From the NCBI GenBank assembly GCA_963971305.1, contig OZ020307.1:10367501-10431500 (forward strand): a stretch of DNA of 64,000 nucleotides, given 5' to 3'. The stretch comes from Arcuatula senhousia (Eukaryota; Mollusca; Bivalvia; Mytilida; Mytilidae). How positions within the stretch are numbered: the first letter of the stretch is position 1; every line of letters starts with the position of its first letter. Below, piece after piece: positions 27,301 through 42,300 of this stretch. A program made the translations under genes and the position numbers. Under the pieces are notes generated by a model. That model ran no database searches. It saw nothing but the letters and a program-made list of their open reading frames with translations, and was not told the origin of the DNA.

Positions 27301-30300
27301 CATATTTGTCACATGCAACCCAATATTAAAAATATATAAAAAAAATTAAAGTTTCTAATTTCCCCTTAAAAAAAATTATAAATTGCACCGTAAATAAAAA
27401 AAGTAACATTTTTGCCCCTTTTGGGCCCCTCATTCCTGAACAAAAAGAGAGGGGACACCCTAAATCAGCCCCACCCTTCCTTTTATGGTAAGTAACATTA
27501 CTGTAAAGTGTCATAGCATTTGGTCAACCGAAACAAAAGTTTTTGTGGAAAAAAAACAAGAGGCTCCCAGGAGCCTGAATCGCTCACCTGGTCTTGATGT
27601 TGACCCTATACTTTTGTAGAGCTAAATGAGCTGAACATTTAAGCAAGCAACAGCTTTTCTCTACCTGCAATAGTTTTCATTTTATAGGCCAAAAACACCA
27701 TTTTTCACCTATAAGGGGCCATAACCCCTATAAGGAGTCATCTGACAACTTTGACCCTATGGAGACTTTTGTAGAGCTATATGAGCTGAACATTTAAGCA
27801 AGCAACAACTAATCTCTATCTGCAATAGTTTTCATTCTGTAGGCCAAAAACATTAAAAATCGCTTTTTTTCAGGGGCCGTAACCCCTATAAGGGGTCATC
27901 TGACAACTTCGACCCTATGGAGAATTTTGTACAGCTAAATGAGCTGAACATTTAAGCAAGCAACAGCTAATCTCTATCTGCAATAGTTTTCATTCTGTAG
28001 GCCAAAAACATGAAAAATCAAATCGCTATTTTTCATGGACCGTAACCTCTATAAGGGTTCATCTGACAACTTGGACCCTATGGAGAATTTTGTAGAGCTA
28101 AATGAGCTGAACATTTAAGCAAGCAACAGCTAATCTCTATGTGCAATAGTTTCCATTCTGTAGGACAAAAACATGAAAAAACGCTATTTTTCAAGGGCCG
28201 TAACCCCTATAAGGGGTCATCTGACAACTTCGACCCTATGGAGACTTTCGTAGAGCTAAATGAGCTTAACATTTAAGCAAGCAACAGCTAATCTATATCT
28301 GCAATAGTTTTCATTCTGTAGGCCAAAAACATGAAAAGTGGCTATTTTTCACCTTTAAGGGGCCGTAACCCCTATAAGGGGTCATCTGACAACTTCGACC
28401 CTATGGAGACTTTCGTAGAGCTAAATGAGCTAAACATTTAAGCAAGCAACAGCTAATCTCTATCTGCAATAGTTTTCATTCTGTAGGCCAAAAACATGAA
28501 AAAATGCTATTTTTCACCTTTAAGGGGCCGTAACCCCTATAAGGGGTCATCTGACAACTTTGACCAAATGGAGACTTTTGTAGAGCTTTTGATGCTGAAT
28601 CAGTAGCGTGGCCTCAGATTTCCTCTATCTCTTATACTTTTTGATTTATAAGCCAAAAACAGTAGTCTGACCCCCCTAGTCTATTTTTAGCAACGGCGGC
28701 CATGTTTTTTATCAAAGCATTTCAAAATGAGGATCGTTTGTTGCCAACATGTCATATATCATTCCTGCCAAGTTTCTGTTAAATTGGTTCAGTGGTTTCA
28801 GAGGAGAAGATTTTTGAAATTGTTAACGGACGACAGACGACGACGGACGACGACAGACGACGACGGACGCATAGTGATGGCATAAGCTCACATGGCCTTT
28901 GGCCAGGTGAGCTAATAAAAAGTTGCTTTTTTTGGCCCCTTTAGGGCCCTTTATTTCTAAAGCAAAAAAAGAGGAGACACCCAAAGTAAGCCCTACCCCT
29001 CATTTTATGGAAAATAACATTACTGTAAAGTTTCATAGCATTTGGTCAACCAGAACAAACGTTATTGTGGAAACAAATAACAAAGTCGCTTTTTTTGCCC
29101 CTTTTGGGCCCCTAATTTCTTAACGAAAAAAGTGGGGACACCCAAAATCAGCCACGCCCTTTCTTTTATGGTAAGTAATATTACTGTAAAGTTTCATAGC
29201 ATTTGGTCAACCAGAACAAAAGTTATTGTGGAAACAAATAAACAAAGTTGCTTTTTTGGTCCCTTTAGGGCCCCTAATTTGTAAACGAAAAAAGCAGGGA
29301 CACCCAAAATCAGCCCCACTCTTCCTTTTATGGTAAGTAACATTACTGTAAAGTTTCATAGCATTTGGCCAACCAAAACAAAAGTTATTGTGGAAACAAA
29401 TAAAAAAGTCGCTTTTTTGGCCCCTTTTGGGCCCCTAATTTCTAAACGAAATTATAAAATGACTCCAAAAGGGGAGGTGCACATCTTCAATATATCTGTA
29501 ATCACTGTGTAAAATTTCAGAAAGATCTAGTGTTTGGTTTTTGAGATTCAGATTACACAAGACAGGCACCCCATAGCGGGACGGACGGACGGACGGAGTG
29601 ACCCGACTACTAGACCTGCTTTCGCCTTCGGCGACGCAGGTAAAAAATGTTTCTATAACTTAAACATTGCAAATATATGCAATTAAAATAATCAAAGTCT
29701 TTCAACAACAAAAAACAAGGTAAAGGTCAAAAGATGAGGATGTTACTGTGCTAAGCTACTACTGGGGCATATGCATTCCAAGTTTCATCAACCTAGGACT
29801 TATAGTTCTTGAGATATGGAGGTGCTCGCAAAACTTTTCCATTGCTATTATATGTATTGAAAATTGTCAAAGTCACTCAACTGGAAAATCAAAGTCAAGG
29901 TCAAAAGATGGGGTTGCAACTGTGCTAAGCTACTACTGGGGCATATGCATACCAAGTTGCATCAACCCAGGACCTATAGTTCTTGAGATATGGAGGTGCT
30001 CGCAAAACTTTTCCATTGCTATTATTTGTATTGAAAATTGTCAAAGTCACTCAACTGGAAAATCAAGGTCAAGGTCAAAAGATGGGGATGCAACTGTGCT
30101 AAGCTACTACTTGGGGATATGCATACCAAGTTTCATCAACCTAGGACCTATAGTTCTTGAGATATGGAGGTGCTCGCAAAACTTTTCCATTGCTATTATA
30201 TGTATTGAAAATTGTCAAAGTCACTCAACTGGAAAATCAAAGTCAAGGTCAAAAGATGGGGATGCAACTGTGCTAAGCTACTACTGGGGCATATGCATAC

Positions 30301-33300
30301 CAAGTTGCATCAACCCAGGACCTATAGTTCTTGAGATATGGAGGTGCTCATAAAACTTTTCCAAAAAGTTAAAGCCGCGGCCAGTAAAGTAACACCTATG
30401 TCCTGCTCTGCTTCGCAGGCAAGACAAAAACCAATGTTCATTGATGAGCTGGTGTTCATTTTGGGGTAAAGTAACAATTTATTCACTGTAAATTATAATG
30501 GTGAATAAAACATGTAATATATATACACTTGGACAAAAGTTAAGGACCACCAATTTACAGTCTTGTTTATTTTTTTTCATCCAGAAGTATATAAATCTGA
30601 TCAAAAACCTGCATGGTGATAAAAGACTAATATGTCCACTGATGTTTAATGTTTTGTTGTCATGAAACCATTACATTTGTGACCAACAGTTGGCTTTTTG
30701 TGAACATGGGGAAAATTACACAGAAAAAATCCAAAAAATGTTTGCAGCTAAAATTATCTGTAATTATGAATTTGTTCTTGATTGTGTAAAAAATGATATA
30801 AACGTAAAGAATTACCATTTTCAAACAATAGAATAAAGCATTCAAGTTGGATATCGTTCAAATTTTGACATATTGTGAAAAAAACTATGCCTCCTATTTT
30901 TACCTAAATTTTTTCACCTAGTCAAATTAATTGCATATTTCCCGTCTTTTGTAAGAATAAATTCTGTTTTTCTTGATTCAATCTAAAGTTGGATTGATGA
31001 CAATTCCATAAAGCCCTTTGGTTGATTTTATTTTTTATGTTTCAGATATAGATTTATGACTTTGAAAACTTTGTTGATTTTCAGGTGGTGACTTTTGTCC
31101 ACGTGTATATCTGTGTTCTTTGGACTACATCGTATATACATAGAAAACTGGTCTATCCATCTTCCTGATTGACAGGTTTGAATTACAAGCTGTTTTTCAA
31201 CAATTTATTCCTAGCTTCTGTATCTCTTACGATCCAATTACCCACACAGCAGGTTTCATCTAAATCATTCCATTATTAAATATTAACAATATCAACTGTA
31301 TATTGTACAAATGTATATTCAATACCTTGACTAAATTTTCTTTGAAACTTAAATTCTAAATTCTGTAGATTTACTGGCCTCAATTTTTAATACTTTTAAT
31401 CCTTCATAATGTCTTTAGATGTGTTAGGCAGGCATGAATTGTTTGCAAAGTAATACATGTACTTTAAACAGAAAAATTACCAATGCAACTTATAAAAAAT
31501 GAACAGCTGTTTTCAGTGATATTGTTTGCCTATACATGTAATTACCTCGGATATAAGGCTTTTTCCCCTAGAGAAGGTTTTCCAAAATCTCAAAAAAAAG
31601 CTTAAAATTTTCCCAAGTGATGTTTAAAATTCCCCTAAAGATGATATTTAAAGCAGAGGTATTCCTCTACAACGGGATGAAGTTGATTATAGAATTTCTA
31701 ACATCAAGGGAAATAAATTTGATAATTTTATTAAAATATCAAACTTATTTGCTGAGATTTTAGAAATTCCATAATCAATTCATCGAGAATTTAGTTGTAG
31801 AAGCTGGGAGGTTTTTCTCTAATGTCTTCAGGTCAAAAATTGCAAGAGACTGATCATCAATTGCACATGTAATTATGCTTGCAACAAAAATTTTAATGGT
31901 AAAAGATATTTTTAAACTTAATTGTGAATAATTGGTTTCAACAGTTTTGTTATTTGGCCTTTAAAATTCTTCATACTGTCATTTTTTGACAGTAACCATG
32001 TTACAATACCGAAAAATCAATGTTTTATACAACAAGGAAGCTTTATTTGAAATTCCCAATTCTCATAAAATGATGCTTTTTACCAACAAGAGGCTCCCAG
32101 AAGCCTGAATCGCTCACCTGGTCTTGATGTCAACCCTATGAAGACTTATGTAGAGCTAAATGAGCTGAATGTTTAAGCAAGAAAAAGCCTTTCTCTCTCT
32201 GCAATAGTTTTCATTCTATTAGCAGAAAACACTATTTTTTGCCTTTAAGGGACTATAACCCTTATAAGGGGCCATCTGACAACTTTTACTCTATGGAGAC
32301 TTTTGTAGAGCTAAATGAGCTGAACATTTAAGCAAGCAACAACTTTTCTCTATCTGTAATAGTTTTCATTCTATAGGCCAAAAACAAGATAAAGTGCTAT
32401 TTTTCACCTTTAATGGGCCCGTAACTTCTATAAGGGGTCATCTGACAACTTCGACTCAATGGAGACTTTTTAGAGCTTTTGATGCTGAAGCAGTATCGTG
32501 GCATCAGATTTCATCTATCTCTTATACTTTTTTTATTTACAAGCCAAAAACAGTAGTCTGACCCCCCTGGTCTATTTTTAGTAAAGGCGACCATGTTGTT
32601 TGGACAGCGGCCACCATTTGTGCAATCTTGGTAGAGGACAGGTCCAGGTGAGCTGAAAAAATGCAATTTTTCACTTTATGGGGCTGTAACCCGTATAAGG
32701 TATCATCTGACAACTTGAACCAAATGGAGACATTTGTAGAACTTTTGATGCTGAACCAGTACGATGGCAGAAGATTTCATCTATCTCTTATACTTTTTGA
32801 TTTACAAGCCAAAAACAGTAGTCTGACCCCCCCTGGTCTATTTTTAGCAATGGTGGCCATGTTTTTTTAACGAATCAAAAATCGAAACACAACTTTTATG
32901 CAGACCACCCTAAAGATCAACCATACCAAGTTGCATCAAATTCTGATCAGTAGTTTCAGAGAAGATTTTTGAAAAATTGTTAACATATGACAGATGCCAG
33001 ACGATAGATGATGACGATGGACGCCAAGTGATGGCAATAGCTCACCTGGACCTTCGGTCCATGGGGAGGCTAATAAAAAATGGCCAGAAATGCCAACAAA
33101 ATCACTGGTTCTAGGTACTCTGTCTGTGTTTTGATTTATATAATGAAAGCCTCATAACTTGTACAAAAAGTCAACTGGAAATGTATTTAAATATGAAACA
33201 ACATTATGGTGTTAATGTTAGTAAATATCTATTAAGAACTTTTATGCAATAATGTTTGATGATTGTGGTGGGGTGAAAGTAAATGGGACTTTCTGTTTTC

Positions 33301-36300
33301 TTTTATATTATAGAATCAACTTAGTGATCTTAGCCAACTTCATTGTCTTCAATAAAAGCCTGAAGCCAGAAAATCTACCAGCTTCTTTAAAAAATATACT
33401 ATTTTTTTGCCTGCTACTTTGCTGTCTATCTCGTTATTCCAATATAAAGATTGCCGTCTAGTCACAAATATTTTGTCTGTTCTCAAATAAATTAGTGAAA
33501 ACACTGGGCACTACATAGGTTTTTGAGAACAAATGGGACCTTCAGAAGTGAAATATCTTTGATGGTACAAGTTGACAATAGAATAGACTTAATTAACTTT
33601 TTTTTAATGGCATAAGCAATGGAGGGTTTAGGGAGGCAGCAGACCTCTGGAAAAAAAATGGTTGAATACTTAGGGAATTACTGCAACAAGGCCATGCCCT
33701 GGCTTTCTTTGGCCCATCCATTTGCCCGTCTTTAGAAAAATTTCTGTTACATTTATAAGAGACTTACTAAAGTTTTCGAGGATGACAAAAGGGACTTCTG
33801 CATTAGTCCAGAGTCCAGCCCATGATGGAACACTTCTCTTTGACCTTTCATGTCCCTGAAACATAATGTAAAATCATTTGATTAAAAATTTAAATAAAAT
33901 ATTAAAGTAAAGAACAAATGAGGATGAGGAACACTTATAAATGGACTATTACAATTGGATGCCAACTTGCATTTCTATATCCATGCTTTGTTCTACCATT
34001 GCTGCAATAATTTGAGGAAATTACAAATTTTATTTGTAAAGAATTTCAAGTAAGGCTGAAAAATAAAAACAAAACAAACAAGAAGGCTGTAAATATTTGT
34101 AAAAACTTTATTTAATGTCAATGAAATCCTTGATTAGAAATCCATACTATTATTCAGAACTTTTTCTTCTGTTTCCTGCAAATCAAAATAATAACTACTT
34201 ATTTATAAGTGGATGTAGATTGAAGTGAGAATAAAACTAGTTCTGAACAGCGTCTGGCAGCGCATATACTTCATATATGCTTGCCCTAAAAGTGACTAAA
34301 GCCTTCAAAATCCTGGCTAAAACCCTGCCATTGCAAAGACAGTTTAGAGCAAAGGTGAATGTTAGCTTTATCATTTGATGAATATGAGATGTGGAATAAT
34401 TACCTTAGTAACATAAATCAGGGTCAATTCAAAATGTGATCACCATGGAAACCACACAGCAGTCTGCACCGTTAGCCACTAGTCCGATGCCCCAGACTAG
34501 TAAAAATTTGTTCGGTCTAGTGAAAAATAGCCCAGATTTTATATAGACATTTAAGGAAAAACCTTTAAAACTTGTTGTCGGACTAGTTGTTGAAAAAGTT
34601 TTTGGTGCAGACTGACACAGCAAGCAGCCTTCAATGTGACCAGTGGTTACTGCTCCCTATTTTGCATAGGCTAAAGATTCAAACATAATACATACAATTC
34701 AATACAAATCCTTCAATTATCAACAAAAAACCCCTTTCTGGACATAGACCATTAACATTAAGATGACAGATGACATCAAAAACAAAGTTCAACAAGAAAG
34801 GTTACCTATGAAAAGATGGCAACAAGAAAGAACTCTATAACACTCGCTGTTACTGAAGCATCTATCAACAGACATTTAATACAAGAGGCTCCCAGGAGCC
34901 AGAATCGCTCACCTGACATATGTGCCTGAAGTAAAGGCTATTAGGCAAAATCTATTTGACATTGAAAGGGTTATAAGTTTAATAAGGGGGCCATCTGACA
35001 ATATGGTGGATCTTAAGGTGCTGATCACTTTTATCTCAATTAAAATTCAAAAATCTGTCACCCTTTTTGAGTTATTAGCAAAAAAATGCAGTTTAACCCA
35101 ATGTTCTATTTTTAGCCACAGCGGCCATGTTTTACAACCAATCAAATATCCCCACATCAGTTCTATACACCTAATGCTAATGAACAACAATACCAAGTTT
35201 GGTTCCAATTTGACTTTAAGTGTCAGAGGAGTTAACAATTTCAATGTAATGAGGAAATGCTTTTTAAAAGCTCAATTTTGACGTTCTAAGGGCAATAACT
35301 CCTCAAAGGAAAGGTCCTACAACGTTGACCCTATTACATATTTAGTAGATCTTGATGTGCTTAACAATATGCAATTTAAATTTCTCAAATATCTTGTATA
35401 GTTTTCAAGATATTGAGCTAAACAGGTGCAAAATTTACCAAAAATCCACAAAAAAGGCAATAACTCCTACATGGGTTGTTGGATTCTCTTCAAAATTTCA
35501 GAGCTGGTAGATCTTCAGGTGCTGATCACTTTTGTTCCAATCAAAATTTTAAAATCTGTCACCGTTTTTGAGTTATTTGAAAAAAACTGCCATTTACCCC
35601 TATGTTCTATTTCTAGCTACCGTGGCAATGTTTTACAACCAATAAAAAATCCCCACGCTACTTTTATACACCTAATGCTAATAAACAACTATACCAAGTT
35701 TGGTTCCAATTGGACTTTAAGTGTCAGAGGAGTTAACGTTTTCAATGTGATGAGGAAATGCTGTTAAAATGCTCAATTTTGACGTTCTAAGGGCAATAAC
35801 TCCTAAAAGGAAAGGTTCCACAACAATGACCCTATTACATATTTTGTAGATCTTGATGTGCTTAACAATATGCAATTTAAATTTCTCAAATATCTTGTAT
35901 AGTTTTCAAGATATTGAGCTAAACAGGTGCAAAATTTGCAAAAAATCCACAAAAAGGGCAATAACTCCTACATGGGTTGTTGGATTTTCTTCAAAATTTC
36001 AGGGTAGGTAGATCTTGAGGTGCTGATCACTTTTACCCTTGCCAGAATTTTGATATCTGTTGCCGTTTTTGAGTTATTTGCAAAAAACTGTATTTCACCC
36101 CTATGTTCTATTTTTAGCCACGGCGGCCATGTTTTACGACGAATCAAAAATCCCCACATCAGATCTAAGCACCGAATGCTAATGAACAACCATACCAAGT
36201 TTGGTTTCAATTGGACTTATGGTGTCAGAGGAGTTAACGTTTTAAAAAGTTTATGGACGGACGACGGACGACGGACGGACGACGGACGCCAAGTGATGAC

Positions 36301-39300
36301 AATAGCTCACATGACCCTTCGGGTCAGGTGAGCTAAAAAAGCTTTGCCAAGCGCAGCAAGATACGACAGCAACATGTTGAACCCTGTACGTTTTAGGCCC
36401 AATATGGATTTTCTATCGTTCTGGACATATTCAGCCCATGGTGGTCTGACAGATTTTTGACACATGCTTCTCTGATGGACTTTCGACCCAGGAGGTAAAA
36501 AAATGAATTTTCAATTTTGTATTCTCTTGAAAAGAATAATGTTTGGGTAAAAAAATCAAACCAGAAGAACAAAAATTATGCTTATGGCCCCTTAGGTAAT
36601 GAGCGAAAAAAGGTGGGGTAGCAAAAATGAATTCTCGAATTTGGAATCAATACTTGGCAAAGATAAACTTGCAAAACATTTTTTTTTTAATTTTGGCCCC
36701 TTTTGGTCCCTAATAACATAAAAGTAAATAAAGGGACACAAAAATATATCTGCTACTTGACAAAATTAAACTTGCAAAAAAAATTGTCAAATGCCCCTTT
36801 TGGCCCCTAATTACGTAACAGGTGAAAAAGGAGGGTGGCAAAAATTAATTCTCAAATTTAGATTCCCTAGCTACTTGACAAAATTAAACTTGCAAACAAA
36901 ATTGTCGAAATCAGACCAGAAATAAAAAAGTTTCGATTACAGCCCCTTTAGGCCCCTAATTCTGTAACAGGTCAAAAAGGGGATGGTGGCAAAAATTTAT
37001 TCTCAAATTTGGATTATCTACTTGACAAGAATAAACTTGCAAAAAAAATTTAAAAATCTGACCAAAAAATAAAAAGTTTTAATTTCATCCCCTAATAACA
37101 TAACGGGGAAAAAGGGGGCACAAAAAATTCATTCAGGCCCATTCTTTAAAAGGTATTGTAGGAACAAATAAAATATTTGAATTTTTTGCCCCTTTTGGGC
37201 CCCTAATTTCCTAACAAAACAAGAGGCTCCCAGGAGCCTGAATCGCTCACCTGGTCTTAATGTCAACCCTTTGAAGACTTTGGTATAGCTAAATGAGCTG
37301 AATATTTAAGCAATAAAAAGCTTTTCTCTATCTGCAATAGTTTTCATTCCAAAGCAAAAAACACTATTTTTTGCCTTTAAGGGACTGTAACCCTTAAAGG
37401 GGTCATCTGACAACTCCGACCCTAAAAGACTTTTGTAGAGCTAATTAAGCTGAACATTTAAGCAAGCAACATCTTTTCTCTATCTGCAAAAGTTTTCTTT
37501 CTTTAGGCCAAAAACTCTATTTTTTGCCTTTAAGGGGCTGTAACCCCTACAAGGGGTCATCTGACAACTTCAACCCTATGGAGGCTTGTGTAGAGCTAAA
37601 CGAGCTGAACATTTAAGCAAGCAACAACTCTTCTCTATCTGCAATAGTTTTCATCCTATAGGCCAAAAACTCGAATTTTTGCCTTTAAGGGGCCGTAACC
37701 ACTATAAGGGGTCATCTGGCAACTTTGACCCTATGGAAACTTTTGTAGAGCTAAATGAGCTGAACATTTAAGCAAGCAACAACTTTTCTTTATCTGCAAT
37801 AGTTTTCATTCCATAGACCAAAAACACTATTTATTGCCTTTAAGGGGCCATAACCCCTATAAGGGGTCATCTGACAACTTTGACCCTATGGAGACTTTTG
37901 TAGAGCTAAATGAGCTGAACATTTAAGCAAGCAACAGCTTCTCTCTATCTGCAATAGTTTTCATTCTATAGGCCAAAAACATGAAAAAATGCTATTTTTC
38001 ACCTTTAAGGGGCCATAACTCCCATAAGGGGTCATCTGACAACTTCGACTCAATGAAGACTTTAGTAGAGCTTCAACCCTATGGAGGCTTGTGTAGAGCT
38101 AAACGAGCTGAACATTTAAGCAAGCAACAACTCTTCTCTATCTGCAATAGTTTTCATCCTATAGGCCAAAAACTCGAATTTTTGCCTTTAAGGGGCCGTA
38201 ACCACTATAAGGGGTCATCTGGCAACTTTGACCCTATGGAAACTTTTGTAGAGCTAAATGAGCTGAACATTTAAGCAAGCAACAACTTTTCTTTATCTGC
38301 AATAGTTTTCATTCCATAGACCAAAAACACTTTTCTTTATCTGCAATAGTTTTCATTCCATAGACCAAAAACACTATTTATTGCCTTTAAGGGGCCATAA
38401 CCCCTATAAGGGGTCATCTGACAACTTTGACCCTATGGAGACTTTTGTAGAGCTAAATGAGCTGAACATTTAAGCAAGCAACAGCTTCTCTCTATCTGCA
38501 ATAGTTTTCATTCTATAGGCCAAAAACATGAAAAAATGCTATTTTTCACCTTTAAGGGGCCATAACTCCCATAAGGGGTCATCTGACAACTTCGACTCAA
38601 TGAAGACTTTAGTAGAGCTTCAACCCTATGGAGGCTTGTGTAGAGCTAAACGAGCTGAACATTTAAGCAAGCAACAACTCTTCTCTATCTGCAATAGTTT
38701 TCATCCTATAGGCCAAAAACTCGAATTTTTGCCTTTAAGGGGCCGTAACCACTATAAGGGGTCATCTGGCAACTTTGACCCTATGGAAACTTTTGTAGAG
38801 CTAAATGAGCTGAACATTTAAGCAAGCAACAACTTTTCTTTATCTGCAATAGTTTTCATTCCATAGACCAAAAACACTATTTATTGCCTTTAAGGGGCCA
38901 TAACCCCTATAAGGGGTCATCTGACAACTTTGACCCTATGGAGACTTTTGTAGAGCTAAATGAGCTGAACATTTAAGCAAGCAACAGCTTCTCTCTATCT
39001 GCAATAGTTTTCATTCTATAGGCCAAAAACATGAAAAAATGCTATTTTTCACCTTTAAGGGGCCATAACTCCCATAAGGGGTCATCTGACAACTTCGACT
39101 CAATGAAGACTTTAGTAGAGCTTCAACCCTATGGAGGCTTGTGTAGAGCTAAACGAGCTGAACATTTAAGCAAGCAACAACTCTTCTCTATCTGCAATAG
39201 TTTTCATCCTATAGGCCAAAAACTCGAATTTTTGCCTTTAAGGGGCCGTAACCACTATAAGGGGTCATCTGGCAACTTTGACCCTATGGAAACTTTTGTA

Positions 39301-42300
39301 GAGCTAAATGAGCTGAACATTTAAGCAAGCAACAACTTTTCTTTATCTGCAATAGTTTTCATTCCATAGACCAAAAACACTTTTCTTTATCTGCAATAGT
39401 TTTCATTCCATAGACCAAAAACACTATTTATTGCCTTTAAGGGGCCATAACCCCTATAAGGGGTCATCTGACAACTTTGACCCTATGGAGACTTTTGTAG
39501 AGCTAAATGAGCTGAACATTTAAGCAAGCAACAGCTTCTCTCTATCTGCAATAGTTTTCATTCTATAGGCCAAAAACATGAAAAAATGCTATTTTTCACC
39601 TTTAAGGGGCCATAACTCCCATAAGGGGTCATCTGACAACTTCGACTCAATGAAGACTTTAGTAGAGCTTCAACCCTATGGAGGCTTGTGTAGAGCTAAA
39701 CGAGCTGAACATTTAAGCAAGCAACAACTCTTCTCTATCTGCAATAGTTTTCATCCTATAGGCCAAAAACTCGAATTTTTGCCTTTAAGGGGCCGTAACC
39801 ACTATAAGGGGTCATCTGGCAACTTTGACCCTATGGAAACTTTAAGGGGCCATAACTCCCATAAGGGGTCATCTGACAACTTCGACTCAATGAAGACTTT
39901 AGTAGAGCTTCAACCCTATGGAGGCTTGTGTAGAGCTAAACGAGCTGAACATTTAAGCAAGCAACAACTCTTCTCTATCTGCAATAGTTTTCATCCTATA
40001 GGCCAAAAACTCGAATTTTTGCCTTTAAGGGGCCATAACCCCTATAAGGGGTCATCTGACAACTTTGACCCTATGGAGACTTTTGTAGAGCTAAATGAGC
40101 TGAACATTTAAGCAAGCAACAGCTTCTCTCTATCTGCAATAGTTTTCATTCTATAGGCCAAAAACATGAAAAAATGCTATTTTTCACCTTTAAGGGGCCA
40201 TAACTCCCATAAGGGGTCATCTGACAACTTCGACTCAATGAAGACTTTAGTAGAGCTTTTGATGCTGAAGCAGTAGCGTTGCATCAGATTTCATCTATCT
40301 CTTATACTTTTTGATTTACAAGCCAAAAACAGTAGTCTGACCCCCCTGGTCTATTTTTAGCAATGGCGGCCATGTTTTTCGACGAATCAAAAATCCCCAC
40401 ATCAGTTCTGTGGGGGATACCCTAAAGTACCACCAGACCAAATTTGGTTTGAATCTGTGCAGCCGTTTCAGAGGAGAAGAAGTTTGAAGAAAAGTTAACA
40501 ACGACGACGACGACGGACGACGACGACGGACGACGACGACGACGACGACGGACGCCAAGTGATGGCAATAGCTCACATGGCCTTTGGCCAGGTGAGCTAA
40601 AAAAAAGGGGACCCCCAAAATCAATCCCATCCATCCTTTTATGGTAAAGAACATCACTACCAAATTACAAAGCAATCGGATAACTTAAACTGAAGTAATC
40701 ATGGCAACAATCAAAGAAATAGCATTTTTGGCCCCTTCTTTCTGAACAAAAAAAGGGGGACCCCAAAATCAATCCCATCCATCCTTTTAAGGTAAGAAAC
40801 ATCATTTTTAAATTTCATAGCAATCGGATAACTAGAACTAAAGTTATTATGGGAACACTAAAGTTAATAGTCAACGCAGACGACGAGGTAGACAACGACA
40901 GCATCATACCATTATACGTCCGCATTTTTTTATAAAAAATCAAATACATGTATAATAATACTTAAATCTCACACATCATTTCAAACAGTTTTAAAATGAT
41001 TTAAAAATGTATGACCACACCAAACTTACATATTTGATCGCTGTAACAGGTTGGAGCAAAATGTAAGTAGTCATAACAAAGAATATGATATAATTAGGTT
41101 ACCTTCAATAATTGGTGTGAATAACTAGAAATTTAATGCACAAGGTATAATAAGAGCCCAATGTTGCTCCCAAATTTTTAAATGATTAAAATGAGCTGGA
41201 AATATGCAAAACATACTTCAAATTATTTAAAACAAGGGGTTGCACTAAGTCATGCTAAGCATACCCCCACTCCACCATTCAGAAAAACAGGAAGTAGATG
41301 ACCTACTGACCTGGAAAGGGGAGGCACGGTACAACTCATCATGCTAAAGCTGTATACTAAACTAATGAAATCAATCCCTTCTGTAAAAGCCAAGAAATCT
41401 GTTACGAAAAATTGTCTATTTTTGACCCATAAAAAGTCTAAGTCGCCTCGGAAAACAGGAAGTAGATGATGGATTGACATGGAAAGGGGAGGCACAGTAC
41501 CACTCATCATGATGAAGCTGTGTACAAAATTTGAAACCAATCCATCCAGTAAAAGCCAAGAAATCTATTACGAAAAATTTCACATTTCAAATTTTTTACC
41601 TTAAAAAAGTCTAAGTCAGCTTGGAAAACAGGAAGTAGATAAAGGACTGACCTGGAAAGGAGAGGCATGGTATAACTTATCATGCTGAAGCTGTGTACTA
41701 AATTTGAAACCAATCCATCCAGTAGAAGCAGAGAAATTGAACCGGACGGACAGACAGAGGGACAGAAAAGGTGATTGCAATATAGCCCCCTCTCTTACGG
41801 GTGGGGGTATAATAATTTACAGCATGTATGATTTTGTTTAAGCCATCTATTGTGATGTTAAAATAAATACCCAGAATGGCCAAAAAAATGTAATTTGGTG
41901 AAAAACTGTTAGAAGCCTGCAAATGTTAAGTAATTTTTGGCATATTAAACTATGAGCCACACAGAGTACCACTACAAAAAATTGTGTATATGATCATTTT
42001 TAACACAGAAACTATGATCACAAAAATATCTTTGTGGTACCCCTTGTGGCTCATAGTTAAATTTTCATTTTTTTTCAAAATTTACATGATTCAAACACTT
42101 TTTCCCAAAATTCCATTTTCACATAATTTGATGACATCACTGTGACATAATAAATGAGATTTTGTTCAAATTACTGTTATTTTACTACACCTTGTTCATC
42201 TAAGAGAACTGATCAGAATTTTTTTCATTTTAATTCAATAATTTTATAGATATGCTGAATTAGGGGGCCAAATTATCATATCTTGTCCTTTGCACACTTG

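Noticed and set aside
37586..40111. Series of 61-177 codon frames in the 37-40 kb element
   Set aside because: They are translations of the satellite monomer, absent as conserved frames from the other copies of the element.
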